A stretch of DNA of 44,457 bases from Burkholderiales bacterium UBA1834 (lineage in GTDB: Bacteria; Pseudomonadota; Gammaproteobacteria; Burkholderiales; Burkholderiaceae_C), in assembly GCA_002339015.1 (NCBI GenBank), contig DDJC01000062.1, forward strand, positions 1 to 44,457, given 5' to 3'. Position numbers and translations under genes: made by a program. How positions within the stretch are numbered: position 1 is the stretch's first letter; every line of letters begins with the position of its first letter. This document shows, piece by piece, positions 30,714 through 39,813 of the stretch. Below the pieces are notes generated by a model. It was not told the DNA's origin, did no database searches, and saw nothing but the letters and a program-made list of their open reading frames with translations.

Positions 30714-31106
30714 ATGTTCTCGCATGTGATGGTGGGCGTGAGCGATTTCGATCGGGCCATGGCCTTCTATACGCCAGTGCTTGACGCATTGGGCGTCAGC
30801 CTGCGGTTCCAGGAGGCCGAACGCCCATGGGCTGGCTGGCAATCCGCACCGGAGCCGCGGCCGTTCTTCCTGATCGGCCGACCTCACGACCAGCAGCCGC
30901 ATCAGCATGGCAACGGACAGATGGTCGCCTTCATGGCCCAGTCGCGGGCGCAGGTCGATGCGGTGCATGCGCTGGCGCTGCGCTCTGGTGGCCGTTGCGA
31001 AGGCGCACCAGGCCTGAGGCCCGAATACCACGCCCATTACTACGGCGCTTATTTCCGTGACCCGGATGGCAACAAGCTGTGCGTGGTCTGCCATCGAGCC
31101 GAGTGA
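30714..31106 (+). CDS. VOC-superfamily (glyoxalase-like) protein
   Basis: A 130-residue member of the vicinal-oxygen-chelate fold, two beta-alpha-beta-beta-beta modules. It starts with the module signature MFSHVMVGVSDFDRAMAFYTPVLDALG, with His4 at a usual metal position, and ends in YYGAYFRDPDGNKLCVVCH. Most lyases of this fold have Glu where this protein has Cys after NKL, so metal use may differ or be lost; substrate unknown. The gene has its own GAGGGG ribosome site and candidate -10 and faces the convergent ABC exporter gene, ending 37 bp from it. Confidence 0.9.
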   Translation: MFSHVMVGVSDFDRAMAFYTPVLDALGVSLRFQEAERPWAGWQSAPEPRPFFLIGRPHDQQPHQHGNGQMVAFMAQSRAQVDAVHALALRSGGRCEGAPGLRPEYHAHYYGAYFRDPDGNKLCVVCHRAE

Positions 31107-31142
31107 CGGCCAGGTTCAATGGTCCATACGGCACAGGCCCGG

Positions 31143-33011
31143 TCACAGCAGGGCTGCGGCAGGGCGATGCGGCGTGCCATCCGGATCATCGGACAGAAAG
31201 CCGCCTGCCTGCCGGCTCCACAGCTGCCAGTAGGCCCCGCGCTGCTTCAGCAACTCCGTGTGCGAACCGTCTTCCACGATGCGGCCCTGGTCGAACACCA
31301 GGATGCGGTCGAGGTGCGCGATGGTGGACAGCCGGTGCGCCACGACGATCACGGTCTTGCCCTTCATCACACGTTCCAGCGTCTCCTGGATGGCCTGCTC
31401 AGTGAGCGAGTCCAGCGCCGACGTGGCTTCGTCCAGGATCAGGACAGGCGCATTCTTGAGCACCACCCGGGCGATCGCCACGCGCTGGCGCTGCCCGCCG
31501 GAGAGCTTCACGCCGCGCTCGCCCACCATCGAGGCATAGCCGTCCTTGATCTTGCTGATGAACTCGTCGGCATGGGCCTGGCGGGCTGCTTCGATCACCT
31601 CGTCGTCGCTGGCCTCGATGCGCCCGTAGCGGATGTTGTCCATCAGCGAGCGGTGGAAAAGGCTCGGGTCCTGCGGGATCAGGCTGAGCTGGCTGTGCAG
31701 CGAGTCCTGCGTCAGGGTGTGGATGTCGTGGCCGTCGATCACGATGCGGCCGGCCTGCGGGTCGTACAGCCGCAGCAGCAGGTTCACGAAGGTGGACTTG
31801 CCCGAACCTGACAGGCCCACCAGCCCCACGCGCTGGCCGGCGGGAATGTCCACGCTCAGGCCATCGAACACCGGGGCCTCGGGTGTGTAGCCGAAGCGCA
31901 CCGACTCGAAGCGGATATGACCCTGCTCGATGGTGGCTTCGCGGGCACCCGGCGGGTCCACGACTTCGTGCGGGCGCACGATGGTGTGCACGCCATTGGC
32001 GACATTGCCGACGTACTCGAAGAACTCCAGGAAGCGCCGGCTGAGGTTGCGCGCCTCGTTGATCACCATCAGCGACAGGCTCACGGTCATCACGAAATCG
32101 CCCACGCCGATGCGGCCATCCGCCCACAGCTGCAGCGCGAAGCACAGCAGCCCGACCTTGAAGACGGCCGCGGCCGTGAACTGGAACCAGCGCACGCGCT
32201 CGGCATAGCCGTTGGAGATGCGGATGGCGGCCAGTTCGCGCCCAAGGTGGCCTTCCAGGTGCGTGCGTTCATGGGCCAGGCGCGCGAACAGGCGGGCGCT
32301 GGTGAGGTTGGTCACCGAGTCGACCACGGCGCCGGTGGTGTCGCTGCGCGCGGCCGCCGCCCGGATCACGTGCGCGCGGGCGCGCCTGGCCAGCAGGTAG
32401 GACAGACCCACGAACAGCACCGTCCAGCCCAGCGCGAACCAGCCCAGCGAAGGCTGGGCGTGGAACAGCAGCCCCACCGTCACCGCCAGCACGATGGTGG
32501 TGGGCCAGAACTCGGTGATCAGCGACCACAGGGTCTGCGTGACCCCCAGCGCAGTCTCGCTGATGCGATGCGCCAGGGCCCCGGCGAAGTGGTTGCTGAA
32601 GTAGCGCTGCGAATGGTGCTGCAGGTAGTGGTAGATCTCGCGCACGACTTGCTGGCGCTGCCGGGGGCCCAGGCGCACCTGCACCGCGCCTGCCAGACGG
32701 CCAAACAGCACCTCGCCCGCGCACAGGCCGATGAACAGCAGCACAGGCGCCTTCAGGCTGGACAGGGTGGCCGAGGCCTGGCCCTGGCTGTCGGTCACGG
32801 CCTTGAGGATGGTGCCCAGGGCATAAGGCAGCAAGATGCCGCAGACCGCGTTGAACGTTTCAAGCACCGTGATCAGCACATACCACCCACGGTAGCGCTG
32901 CACGAAATGCAGGATGAAGCGCAGGGGCGAGTCGGGCAGGGCGGGGGCCCCGCAGGTGTCGCCGTGCGTGGGCGTCGATGGTGCCGGTGAAAAGGTGGCG
33001 TCGGGCGCCAT
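31143..33011 (-). CDS. ABC exporter, fused permease and ATPase
   Basis: A 622-residue half-transporter of the exporter type that works as a dimer in the inner membrane. The N-terminal six-helix transmembrane domain spans about 35-330. The ATPase follows, with Walker A GLSGSGKST (399-407), Q-loop in SLIPQDPSLF, signature LSGGQ (503-507), Walker B VLILDE (523-528, catalytic Glu528), the D-loop SALD and switch His559 in VVAHR. All ATPase motifs are intact. The substrate cannot be predicted; lipids, peptides or drugs are possible. ATG 33011 is preferred to ATG 33047 because GGGAG sits 7 bp upstream. The gene stands alone, convergent with the VOC gene. Confidence 0.95.
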   Translation of the reverse strand: MAPDATFSPAPSTPTHGDTCGAPALPDSPLRFILHFVQRYRGWYVLITVLETFNAVCGILLPYALGTILKAVTDSQGQASATLSSLKAPVLLFIGLCAGEVLFGRLAGAVQVRLGPRQRQQVVREIYHYLQHHSQRYFSNHFAGALAHRISETALGVTQTLWSLITEFWPTTIVLAVTVGLLFHAQPSLGWFALGWTVLFVGLSYLLARRARAHVIRAAAARSDTTGAVVDSVTNLTSARLFARLAHERTHLEGHLGRELAAIRISNGYAERVRWFQFTAAAVFKVGLLCFALQLWADGRIGVGDFVMTVSLSLMVINEARNLSRRFLEFFEYVGNVANGVHTIVRPHEVVDPPGAREATIEQGHIRFESVRFGYTPEAPVFDGLSVDIPAGQRVGLVGLSGSGKSTFVNLLLRLYDPQAGRIVIDGHDIHTLTQDSLHSQLSLIPQDPSLFHRSLMDNIRYGRIEASDDEVIEAARQAHADEFISKIKDGYASMVGERGVKLSGGQRQRVAIARVVLKNAPVLILDEATSALDSLTEQAIQETLERVMKGKTVIVVAHRLSTIAHLDRILVFDQGRIVEDGSHTELLKQRGAYWQLWSRQAGGFLSDDPDGTPHRPAAALL

Positions 33012-33398
33012 GAGCGGTCTCCCGGTGTGAAGGGTCGGTGTTGGCATCTACCGTACATCGTCTTGCCAAGCCGACCTGCGCGCCCCGGGCATTCCCCTCG
33101 GCCAGGGGGCCTTTTCGGCATGATGGCCCGCCGCCGTCGCCCCATGGCCTTGAGCCCCTTCGGTACCCCCTGCCGCGATCCAGCGCTGTTGATCCACTGT
33201 GCACATCGCCACGCATTGCCATTGTCGGACATGAGTCATCAGGCTTGTGACAGATCAAGCTGCCGCGCATGGCAGCAACCTAGCATGGCCCCGACTGTCT
33301 TGAGCCATGTTGTACCCTCCTTACCCAGTGTCGCCTTCGTTCGCCGATGCTCCCGCCATGGGGCGGCCCCCGGCTTGTTGTTCAGACAGGCGGGTTCC
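33012..33398. other. Divergent intergenic region between ABC exporter and GGDEF-EAL gene
   Basis: This 387-bp stretch must hold the promoters of both divergent genes. The plus frame of the GGDEF-EAL gene stays open through it back to 33027, but the reading is Arg/Pro/Cys-rich and lacks any domain, so it is treated as non-coding. I could not recognise a convincing -35/-10 pair or operator in it. Confidence 0.5.
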
Positions 33399-35447
33399 AT
33401 GAACACCTCCAACTGGGTGCTGCCCACCAGCAAGGAAGAAGCGGCCTGTCCCCTTCCTTGTGATCAGAGCGATCCCCCTGTGCGCCTGGTGCGCCATGTG
33501 CTGCTGCCCTCGGCGGTATCGCTGGTGGCTGTTGTCCTGCTGATCGTCTTCATCGCCGCGCGTGGCCTCACGGCGGGCGATGACGGCCTGGCTGCCTTGG
33601 CTGGGCAGGCGCACGGCCAGGACAGGCCGGAGCCATCGGCACATCTCTTGATGAACGTGGCCGGCGCGGGCGCTGCCACTGTGGCCCTGATGCTGATGGT
33701 GATGTACGTGCGGGTGCGCGATGCCGAGGTGCGCATGCGCCGCGCCGACACCGCCTTGAGGCTGGCGGCCACGGCCTTCGAATCGCAGGATGCCATCATG
33801 GTGCTGGACGAGCAGGGCATGATCCTGCAGGTCAACCAGGCCTTCTGCGACATCACCGGCTACACCCTTCAGGAGGTGCGCCACCTGCCAGCCAGCATCC
33901 TGCAAAGCGATGCCAACGAGCCGCATCTGTACGATGCCATCGGCCGCCAGCTGGCCGAGCGGGGCCGCTGGGTGGGTGAGCTCTGGAGCCTGCGCAAGAG
34001 CGGTGAGGCCTACCCCAAGCGCCTGAGCCTGACCATGGTGCGCGCTGCCCATGGCGAGCCCACCTACTGCGTGGGCAGCTTCACCGACATCACCGAACAC
34101 AAGCAGGCCGAAGCCCGCATCGAGCAACTGGCGTTCTACGATTCGCTCACCGGCCTGCCCAACCGGCGCCTGCTGCAGGAGCGGCTGCAGCAGGCGCTGC
34201 AGAGCAGTGCCCTGGAGGCCCACGCGGGTGCCGTGCTGCTGATCGATCTGGACGAGTTCAAGTCCCTCAACGACACCCTGGGCCACGACATGGGTGACCA
34301 GTTGCTGCAGCAGCTGTCCACCCGCATGCAGGGCTGCCTGCGCGAGCGCGACACCCTGGCCCGCCTGGGCGGTGACGAGTTCGTGGTCGTGCTGCAGGCG
34401 CTGAGCGCAGATCCGCAGGCATCGGCGGCGCAGGCGCGCGAGGTGGGCGAGCGCCTGCTCAACGTGCTGGCACGCCCCTGTCAGCTCGAAGGGTACGAGC
34501 ACCACAGCACCTGCAGCATCGGCGTGACCCTGTTCGGCGCAGGCCATGCCCTGGTCAGCCTGGAAGAGCTGATGAAGCAGGCGGATCTGGCCATGTACGA
34601 GGGCAAGTCGGCTGGACGCAATGCCTTGCGCTTCTTCGATCCGGCCATGCAGGCAGCGATCAGCCAGCGCACGGCGCTGGAGGCCGACATGCGCCGAGGC
34701 CTGCAGCGCGGCGAGTTCATGCTGCACCTGCAACCCCAGGTGGATGATGGCGGCGGCCTCGTGGGGGCAGAGGCGCTGCTGCGCTGGCGCCACGCGCAAA
34801 GGGGGCTGGTATCGCCGGCCGAGTTCATCCCCGTGGCCGAGCAGTCTGGCCTGATCCTGCCGCTGGGCGATTGGGTGCTGATGCAGGCCTGTCAGCAACT
34901 GGCCACCTGGGCTCGGCACCCGGTGCTCAAGCACCTGACGCTGTCGGTGAATGTGAGCGTGCGGCAGTTCCACCAGCCTGATTTCGTGGACCGGGTGGTG
35001 ATGGCGCTGCAGCGCAGCGGGGCTAACCCGCGGCGGCTCAAGCTCGAACTCACCGAGAGCGTGCTGATCGACGATGTGGGGGCCGTGGTAGCCCGCATGG
35101 GCGCGCTCAAGGCCTGCGGCGTGCACTTCTCGCTCGACGATTTCGGCACGGGTTATTCATCGCTCACTTACCTCAAGCGTTTGCCGCTCAGCCAGGTCAA
35201 GATCGACCAGTCCTTCGTGCGGCATGTGCTGACGGATCCCAGCGATGCGGCCATTGCCCGCTCTATCGTGGCCTTGGCGCAGGCGCTGCGGCTGAGCGTC
35301 ATTGCCGAAGGCGTGGAGACCCAGGCACAGCGTGAGGCGCTGCGGTGCCTGGGCTGCACCACCTACCAGGGCTATCTGTTCGGCGCGCCCATGCCGCCGG
35401 AGCAGTTCGAGCAGCTGGCCGGTGCGTTGCAGATCTGCCAGACCTGA
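33399..35447 (+). CDS. PAS-GGDEF-EAL c-di-GMP enzyme, membrane-bound
   Basis: A 682-residue protein that can in principle both make and break cyclic di-GMP. Two membrane segments lie at about 35-56 and 84-104, then a PAS domain (about 120-235, ending GSFTDITEHK). The GGDEF domain (about 243-410) has an intact GGDEF motif at 324-328 and an RxxD inhibitory site just before it. The EAL domain (about 425-675) has EAL at 458-460, Asn518, Glu550/Glu553, DDFGTGYSS (Asp580/581), Lys601 and Glu637, a full catalytic set. Which activity dominates cannot be told from sequence. ATG 33399 has AGGCGGG upstream and begins just before the first membrane helix. A 7-bp dyad overlaps the stop codon. Confidence 0.93.
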   Translation: MNTSNWVLPTSKEEAACPLPCDQSDPPVRLVRHVLLPSAVSLVAVVLLIVFIAARGLTAGDDGLAALAGQAHGQDRPEPSAHLLMNVAGAGAATVALMLMVMYVRVRDAEVRMRRADTALRLAATAFESQDAIMVLDEQGMILQVNQAFCDITGYTLQEVRHLPASILQSDANEPHLYDAIGRQLAERGRWVGELWSLRKSGEAYPKRLSLTMVRAAHGEPTYCVGSFTDITEHKQAEARIEQLAFYDSLTGLPNRRLLQERLQQALQSSALEAHAGAVLLIDLDEFKSLNDTLGHDMGDQLLQQLSTRMQGCLRERDTLARLGGDEFVVVLQALSADPQASAAQAREVGERLLNVLARPCQLEGYEHHSTCSIGVTLFGAGHALVSLEELMKQADLAMYEGKSAGRNALRFFDPAMQAAISQRTALEADMRRGLQRGEFMLHLQPQVDDGGGLVGAEALLRWRHAQRGLVSPAEFIPVAEQSGLILPLGDWVLMQACQQLATWARHPVLKHLTLSVNVSVRQFHQPDFVDRVVMALQRSGANPRRLKLELTESVLIDDVGAVVARMGALKACGVHFSLDDFGTGYSSLTYLKRLPLSQVKIDQSFVRHVLTDPSDAAIARSIVALAQALRLSVIAEGVETQAQREALRCLGCTTYQGYLFGAPMPPEQFEQLAGALQICQT

Positions 35448-35456
35448 GCCTGGCAG
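35435..35456. terminator. Weak hairpin between convergent genes
   Basis: CTGCCAG (35435-35441) pairs perfectly with CTGGCAG (35450-35456) around an 8-nt loop and spans the stop codon of the GGDEF-EAL gene. No T-tract follows on either side, so its terminator role is doubtful; it separates two convergent genes that end 22 bp apart. Confidence 0.3.
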
Positions 35457-35469
35457 TGTGGCCGCTCGC

Positions 35470-37617
35470 TCAGTGCGCCGGGAGGACGAACCAGTCCTTG
35501 ATGAAGTGCAGGGACGGCGTGTCGTTGATCAGCAGCGGACCGAAGGCCACGATGGACAGGCCCACTGTCATCACGGACAGCGGCAGGATCCAGCGCTCGT
35601 AGCGGCGGTAGAAGCCCAACTGCCTGACCTCGCTGTCGGCGGTGTTGACCTCGGCCTCACCGATCACCTGGCGCGTCAGCAGCTGGTTCAGCGCCACCGG
35701 CGGCAGCAGATAGCCCAGTTCGAAGGCCACCAGCACCATCATCCAGAAGTGCACCGGATCGATGTTGTTGGCATAGGCGATGGGGGCCAGCGTGCCCGAG
35801 ACCAACAGCACCGCGCCGAACGGATCCATGATCATGCCCAGGATCACCTTGACGACGACCAGGAAGGCCATCGCCGTCCAGTGGTTCTCGAACACCTTGG
35901 GTGCAAGGTTCATGATCTCCGAACGCTCGATCACGCCGCCCATCGCCAGCGACAGCGTCATCAGGGACAGCAGCGCGCCGATGTGGCCGATGGTTTCGTT
36001 GGTGGCGAAGCGGATGGACGACTCCACGCCGCTCTGGCGGTGGCTGGCATAGTCCGGCGTGATCTCGACCCTCCCCTTATTGAGGATCTTGTCGAATACC
36101 AGGATCATGATCATCAGCACCGGCATGATGGTCGGGGCGGTGATTTCGTTGAGCTTGGTGTCCAGCGCAAACTCGTACAGCGCCACGATCATGACCACCA
36201 CGGCGATGTAGGGCGCCAGCGGCATGATCTGGCGCAGCATGGCCGGAATGGCCACCCCGGGCGCTTCGATGGCGGCGCGTTCGGTGCGCAGCAGCTGTGA
36301 GGCGAGGAAGAACAGGGTGGATGTCACCAGGAACACATAAAAGCCCCAGTGGTAGAGCCCTGCCGTGGTGACCTGCTTGTTGAGCGCCGCAATCAGCACC
36401 ACCAGCAGGCAGGGACGCAGCACCACGCCCAGCGAGCCGGACATGGCCGTGGCCGCCAGCGCGAACTGGCGCGTGCCGCCCGAAGCCCTGACCTCGTGAT
36501 AGATGATGCCGCCAGCAGCGATCACGAAGATGCCCGATGCGCCGGTGTAGGCCGTGGGCACTGCCGCGGCCAGCAAGATGATGTAGGTCAGCAGTTGTGG
36601 CGACAGCTTCCAGGGCCGCAAGACATTCATGAACAGGTCGACGATGCGGCTCTGCTTGAGCAGCATGCCTGCCCAGATGAACAGGCCTAGGTTCATGAAG
36701 ATGCTGGGCAGCTCCATCAGCTGGTTGATGTAGATGGCCAGGCCTGCCGGATGACCGTGCAGCAGGAAGTACGTGCCCGACAGGATGGCCATGTGGGCAA
36801 ACAGGGGGATGGACAGGAAGGCCATGCCCCAGGAGCCTTCGCCATGAGGCGACTTGGGACACCAGATCACGCGCTTGAGGTTGATCAAGAGCAATGTGGT
36901 GAACAGCCCCATCCACATCCAGTGAACAAGCTCGTGCTCGATCGCCGTGCCTGAGCCCAGAAGGATCTGGTAATAGCGTACGCAGGAGAACAGCAGCAGG
37001 CCCGAGGCCATGCTCATCGCCACGGAGCCCAGCCAGTAGTCGCGGCTGTAGTGGCCGGGACGGATGCCGATGTGGTGGAAGTTCAACGTGGTGGTGACCG
37101 CGGCGATGCCCACCATCAGCAGCAGGATCAGCGAACGGTTGCTGGTGCCCAGCTCGAAGAGTGCAAAGAAGCTCGTCTCGATGGTACGGTAGAGCTTGAC
37201 CTGCGGGGTCTGGTGATCCTTGATGCGGTCGTACAGGTCGTGTTTGAACTGGCAGATCTTGTTCGACTCCTGCAGCGAGCGGCGCAGCGCAGCCGGGTCC
37301 TTCTGCGTGTCACCAAACAGGCTGTCGATGTCATCGGAGCTGCTGGTCGATGTCATCTGACGCTGCACCTCGGCCTCGATGTCGAGCGTGGGGGTGCAGG
37401 CCGGCTTGCTCGCCTCGCCGCGCAGCATGAAGTACTGTACCTGAGCCTTCTGATCGCCGAACATCGATTCGCCGAGCTTGAGCAACTGGCCATGCACCAT
37501 CTCGCCGGTGCCGATGATCAGGGTCAGCAGCAGCAGGGTGAACACCGGCAGGCTGGACAACCATTCGGTGAGCGTGCGCCCCAGCAAGGTACGTGATCGG
37601 GAGGTTTGTAGCTGCAT
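35470..37617 (-). CDS. TRAP transporter permease, fused small and large subunits
   Basis: A 715-residue inner-membrane protein of the TRAP family, which imports organic acids with a sodium gradient and a periplasmic binding protein. The C-terminal two thirds is the large DctM subunit (SIFMNLGLFIWAGMLLKQSRIVD, GASGIFVIAAGGIIYHEV, GSLGVVLRPCLLVVL, GMIMDPFGAVLLVSGTLAPIA, GYLLPPVALNQLLT). The N-terminal part has a first helix near 20-40, a soluble loop of about 120 residues with two Cys (in KPACTP and NKICQF) and then several helices that replace the small DctQ subunit. No DctP gene is adjacent. The start is uncertain: ATG 37617 begins MQLQTSRSRT, while an in-frame ATG at 37695 adds 26 residues; neither has a clear ribosome site. 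Confidence 0.87.
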   Translation of the reverse strand: MQLQTSRSRTLLGRTLTEWLSSLPVFTLLLLTLIIGTGEMVHGQLLKLGESMFGDQKAQVQYFMLRGEASKPACTPTLDIEAEVQRQMTSTSSSDDIDSLFGDTQKDPAALRRSLQESNKICQFKHDLYDRIKDHQTPQVKLYRTIETSFFALFELGTSNRSLILLLMVGIAAVTTTLNFHHIGIRPGHYSRDYWLGSVAMSMASGLLLFSCVRYYQILLGSGTAIEHELVHWMWMGLFTTLLLINLKRVIWCPKSPHGEGSWGMAFLSIPLFAHMAILSGTYFLLHGHPAGLAIYINQLMELPSIFMNLGLFIWAGMLLKQSRIVDLFMNVLRPWKLSPQLLTYIILLAAAVPTAYTGASGIFVIAAGGIIYHEVRASGGTRQFALAATAMSGSLGVVLRPCLLVVLIAALNKQVTTAGLYHWGFYVFLVTSTLFFLASQLLRTERAAIEAPGVAIPAMLRQIMPLAPYIAVVVMIVALYEFALDTKLNEITAPTIMPVLMIMILVFDKILNKGRVEITPDYASHRQSGVESSIRFATNETIGHIGALLSLMTLSLAMGGVIERSEIMNLAPKVFENHWTAMAFLVVVKVILGMIMDPFGAVLLVSGTLAPIAYANNIDPVHFWMMVLVAFELGYLLPPVALNQLLTRQVIGEAEVNTADSEVRQLGFYRRYERWILPLSVMTVGLSIVAFGPLLINDTPSLHFIKDWFVLPAH

Positions 37618-37752
37618 GGATGTCCAGGGCAAGAAGGCGACGAGCGCGACGGGCAGACATGGGCCGACCGCCGATGAGGGCTGAACTGTATCCATCGGTA
37701 AGGCGCTTGGGCGCCGCCTACCCGCAAAGGGGGGTAGGGAAAACGTGGGCAA

Positions 37753-39714
37753 TCAGATGGAGTCGTCGCTGTTGTTCAGCTTGACGAAAGGCTCACGGCT
37801 GTTTGCCGCCATCCAGGCTTGGCCCTTGCCTTCGGCCTTGGCGCGGTACATGCGCTCGTCGGCCGTCTTGAGCAGCAGGTCGCTGTCCTCCAGGTCACCA
37901 CGCCGATAGACCGCGATGCCGATGCTGGCACCGATGCGGCCCTGGACGCCTTCGCCCAACCCGAAGGGTTCGGCTGCCACGGCCAGGATCTTGCGCGCCA
38001 CCTGTGCCGGATCCTGCTCCGGATCCGCCATGCCTTCGAGCAGCACCACGAACTCGTCGCCTGCCAGGCGGGCCAGGGTATCGCTGCGCCGTATGCAGGT
38101 ACCCACCCGCTGGGCGAACTGCTGCAGCACGGCATCGCCGCTCTGGTGACCCAGGCGGTCGTTGATGGCCTTGAAGCCATCAAGGTCGATGAACAGCACG
38201 GCCAGGGCCTGGCCGGAGCGCTTGGCGCGGGCCACGGCCTCGGGCAGCCGTTCCAGCAGGGCGCGGCGGTTGGGCAGGCCGGTCAAGGGGTCGCGCAGCG
38301 CCTGCGCGAGCAGGAAGGACTGCAGCCGCTTGCGCTCGGTGATGTCGGTGATGAAGGCGCAGAACAGCTGCCCGTTCTCGCCGGGCAGGGCCGTGATGCG
38401 GATCTCCACAGGCAGCTCGCTGCCGTCGCGGCGCAGTGCGCTGAGCTCGACCCGCTGGTTGATCACCTTGGCCACACCGGTGCGCAGGTAGCGCTGCAGG
38501 CCGTGGCGATGGGCCTCGCGCAGTGCTTCGGGCACGATGAGGAGGTCCAGGGGCTGGCCGATCGCTTCGCTGCGCTCCCAGCCCAGCATCACCTCGGCCT
38601 GGCGGTTCCATTCGGTGACCCGGCCGCCGTCGTCCATGCTGATGTAGGCGTCGGGCGCGTTGCGCAGGATGGCCATGAGTTCGGCCTCGCGGGCTGCCAG
38701 CGTGCGTGAAGCCAGCTGCCCCTGGTGCAGGGCCACGGCCAGCCGCTCGTTGGTCTGGCTCAGCTCCAGCGTGCGTTCCTGGACGCGCATCTCGAGCTGA
38801 TGGCGCAGCGCCGCCAGGGCTTCCTCGGTGTCCTTGCGGCTCTGGATGTCCTCGATGATGGCGATGAAGTAGTGCGGCTCGCCCCCGGCCTTGCGGATCA
38901 GCGCCACCGTCAGGTTGATCCACACCGGGTGCCCATCCTTGTGGATGTAGCGCTTCTCCAGTGTGTAGTGGGGGATGTCCTGGCGGATCAGCCGTTCAAG
39001 CAGGTGCAGGTCCGTCTGCAGATCGGCCGGGTGCGTGATGTCCTGGAAAGTCAGGCGCATCAGCTCGCTCTCGCTGTACCCGATGATGCTGCACAGGCGG
39101 GCGTTCACGCGCTGCCATCGGCCATCCGGTTCGACCAGGGCGATGCCCACGGCAGCTTGCTCGAAGGTGATCTTGAGGCGGGACTGGCTCTCCCGCACGA
39201 GTTCATCGCTGTGGTGGATGACCTGGCGAACGTTGCGTGAACTCTCGCGGTAGATCAGCTCGCGCTCGACGATGTAGGCCAGGTCGTGCAGCACCTGCAG
39301 TTCATCGGCTTGCAGCTCACGGGGGTGGCGACCGATGGCACACAGGGTGCCCAGCGCGGCACCGTTGCCGGCATGGATGGGTACCCCCGCATAGAAACGG
39401 ATGAAGGGCGCGCCGAGCACCAGGGGGTTGTCCGCAAAGCGGCGGTCCTGGCGGGCGTCGTTGACCACCAGGGGGGCATCGGCGGCCACGGCATGCACGC
39501 AGAACGACACCGCCAGAGGGGTTTCGGAGATATCCAGGCCGACCCGGGACTTGAACCACTGCCGGTCCGTGTCGATCAGGCTGACCAGCGCGATGGGCAC
39601 ATCCAGGACCCGGGCAAGCAGGCGGGTGATGCGATCGAATTCTTCTTCGGCCGGGCTGTCCAGCAGGTCGAGTGTGGCGAGCAGGGCGGCGCGGGCTGCG
39701 GCGTCTGATTCCAT
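37753..39714 (-). CDS. GAF-PAS-PAS-GGDEF diguanylate cyclase
   Basis: A 653-residue soluble sensor that should make cyclic di-GMP from GTP. The GAF domain spans about 1-155 (LDLLDSPAEEEFDRITRLLA at its start, PIALVSLIDTDRQWFKS later). PAS1 spans about 178-295, with the PAC segment YFIAIIEDIQSRK. A coiled stretch follows (295-345), then PAS2 (345-460, CAFITDITERK). The GGDEF domain covers 465-635. Its active-site motif reads AGDEF (551-555) in place of GGDEF, a variant often still active, and an RxxD inhibitory site is present (Arg542, Asp545). There is no membrane segment. It is divergent from the periplasmic binding protein gene. The stop lies upstream of the TRAP gene on the same strand with a gap of 58-136 bp, depending on the TRAP start. 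Confidence 0.94.
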   Translation of the reverse strand: MESDAAARAALLATLDLLDSPAEEEFDRITRLLARVLDVPIALVSLIDTDRQWFKSRVGLDISETPLAVSFCVHAVAADAPLVVNDARQDRRFADNPLVLGAPFIRFYAGVPIHAGNGAALGTLCAIGRHPRELQADELQVLHDLAYIVERELIYRESSRNVRQVIHHSDELVRESQSRLKITFEQAAVGIALVEPDGRWQRVNARLCSIIGYSESELMRLTFQDITHPADLQTDLHLLERLIRQDIPHYTLEKRYIHKDGHPVWINLTVALIRKAGGEPHYFIAIIEDIQSRKDTEEALAALRHQLEMRVQERTLELSQTNERLAVALHQGQLASRTLAAREAELMAILRNAPDAYISMDDGGRVTEWNRQAEVMLGWERSEAIGQPLDLLIVPEALREAHRHGLQRYLRTGVAKVINQRVELSALRRDGSELPVEIRITALPGENGQLFCAFITDITERKRLQSFLLAQALRDPLTGLPNRRALLERLPEAVARAKRSGQALAVLFIDLDGFKAINDRLGHQSGDAVLQQFAQRVGTCIRRSDTLARLAGDEFVVLLEGMADPEQDPAQVARKILAVAAEPFGLGEGVQGRIGASIGIAVYRRGDLEDSDLLLKTADERMYRAKAEGKGQAWMAANSREPFVKLNNSDDSI

Positions 39715-39769
39715 CGGTTCAGTCTACACACAAGTCCGCAAAGACGGAACCTTCCTGGCTGGTATGCTG

Positions 39770-39778
39770 CGAGATCAT
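39770..39778 (+). promoter_or_regulatory. Possible extended -10 promoter of the solute-binding protein/kinase operon
   Basis: TGGTATGCT matches an extended -10 (TGnTATnnT) 35 bp before ATG 39814. No -35 is recognisable. This lies in the 99-bp gap between the divergent diguanylate cyclase gene and the solute-binding protein gene. Confidence 0.35.
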
Positions 39779-39813
39779 CGTTTCACCAGCCTGTTGTCAA
39801 GGGCCTGTTGTCC

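Noticed and set aside
33027..33398. N-terminal extension of the GGDEF-EAL protein
   Set aside because: The reading is Pro/Arg/Cys-rich, lacks domains and would cover the whole divergent promoter region.
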